A stretch of 64,000 nucleotides of DNA, from assembly GCA_030432295.1 (NCBI GenBank), contig JAUIHI010000021.1, positions 57,753-121,752 on the forward strand, read 5' to 3'. The position numbers were made by a program, and so were the translations under genes. Of this stretch, positions 63,651 through 64,000 are shown piece after piece; position 1 is the first letter of the stretch, and every line of letters starts with the position of its first letter. Below the pieces are notes generated by a model. The model ran no database searches and had not been told where the DNA came from. It was given only the letters and a program-made list of their open reading frames with translations. The DNA is from Anaerolineae bacterium (GTDB lineage Bacteria > Chloroflexota > Anaerolineae > Caldilineales > Caldilineaceae).

Positions 63651-63880
63651 GGGATTGGTGAACGAGAGGAGTGAGCACGCCCTCGTGCGGCGTCGACTCG
63701 ACTACACCCGGCACGAGGGCGTGCCTACTCCTCGTACCGAAATGGTTTGACGCCGAATTGCCTATTCCCCAGCCCCCAGTTCCTTGTCAAATCCTGAAAT
63801 ATGTTGACAGAGAAATGGTGGATAAAAACAGAATAGACTGTATGGGGAGTAGGGGAATGGGGAACGAGAGGAGTTGTACC
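63640..63880. repeat. Duplicated 36-40 bp segment flanking a hairpin and IS end
   Basis: TGTATGGGGAGTAGGGGA with AACGAGAGGAGT occurs at about 63639-63672 and again at 63839-63873. TCCTGAAATATGTTGACAGA near 63790 is echoed by TCCTGATATATATTGACAGA near 63881. The first copy contains the DUF3179 stop codon. Confidence 0.8.
63667..63732. repeat. Dispersed hairpin, AGGAGTAGGCACGCCC family
   Basis: AGGAGTGAGCACGCCCTCGT faces GCACGAGGGCGTGCCTACTC. It resembles the inner palindrome at 56817-56873. There is no T-tract, so terminator function is doubtful although it follows the DUF3179 gene. Confidence 0.8.
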
Positions 63881-63930
63881 GTCCTGATATATATTGACAG
63901 AGTCAAAACCAAGAAGGAGACTCTGGAAAG

Positions 63931-64000
63931 ATGACAAAATCGGTACTCAAGCGATATAGTGTGGCCTTCAAGCAGCATGTTGTAAGAGAGTACGAGACTG
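63931..64000 (+). CDS. IS transposase, N-terminal part (3' cut by window)
   Basis: ATG 63931 follows GGAAAG and encodes MTKSVLKRYSVAFKQHVVRE, the typical helix-turn-helix opening of IS3/IS911-type OrfA transposases. Only 23 residues are visible. TTGACA about 40 bases upstream may be its -35. The duplicated sequences to the left may mark the IS end or an older copy. IS family is tentative. Confidence 0.7.
   Translation, partial: MTKSVLKRYSVAFKQHVVREYET

Overview
The window reads as chromosomal DNA of a GC-rich member of the Chloroflexota, probably from the Anaerolineae/Caldilineae side. This is an inference from gene content: a BTAD-NB-ARC-TPR regulator, LysM-fasciclin secreted proteins, an S8 protease with WNSV repeats, a cytosolic reductive-dehalogenase-like protein, a T-box in front of pheS, and many palindromic phrase repeats. 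There is no rRNA, CRISPR array or prophage. There is one tRNA (Cys), one riboswitch, one T-box, one truncated receiver-domain gene, one PBP gene broken by a single amber codon, and the start of an insertion sequence at the right edge.

Layout. 1-7.6 kb (+): regulator, conserved protein, cupin, branched-chain aminotransferase, citrate synthase and a TIM-barrel-like protein. 7.7-24.4 kb (-): three paralogous secreted LysM-fasciclin proteins interleaved with an MFS transporter and a DinG-type helicase, then a secreted repeat protein and two tandem class A penicillin-binding proteins that look like lipoproteins; the upstream one carries the amber codon. 24.6-33.6 kb: tRNA-Cys, a zinc-ribbon cold-shock protein, then a signalling block. 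In that block a c-di-GMP-I riboswitch precedes a secreted S8 protease, followed by a PAS histidine kinase and a membrane protein with both GGDEF and HD-GYP domains. Synthesis, breakdown and sensing of c-di-GMP therefore lie within about 8 kb.

33.6-39.3 kb: a tRNA-queuosine mannosyltransferase-like enzyme and a bifunctional nuclease flank one promoter region. A primosome cluster follows: dnaB, a DnaD-like gene and a double-ATPase helicase loader. 39.4-49.7 kb: SH3 lipoprotein, glycoside hydrolase, GT39-like membrane protein, DUF3307 protein, zinc-type dehydrogenase, sugar-dehydrogenase-like lipoprotein and an MFS transporter. 49.7-64 kb: promoter, T-box and pheS; an HpcH/HpaI aldolase; a large membrane protein; two tandem SLC12-type transporters; a YcaQ-type glycosylase; an RdhA-like protein; a DUF3179 lipoprotein; and an IS transposase start.

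The most unusual DNA-level signals are repeats. One is a 119-144 bp non-coding element in three copies, with terminal inverted repeats and 15-16 nt flanking direct repeats graded from perfect to decayed. Another is a set of short phrase palindromes, several lying in frame inside two membrane-protein genes. A third is a set of palindromes nested within palindromes. The most unusual protein-level signals are an unnamed roughly 110-residue module present five times in the three LysM-fasciclin proteins, and a signalling protein that appears to carry the same membrane domain twice.
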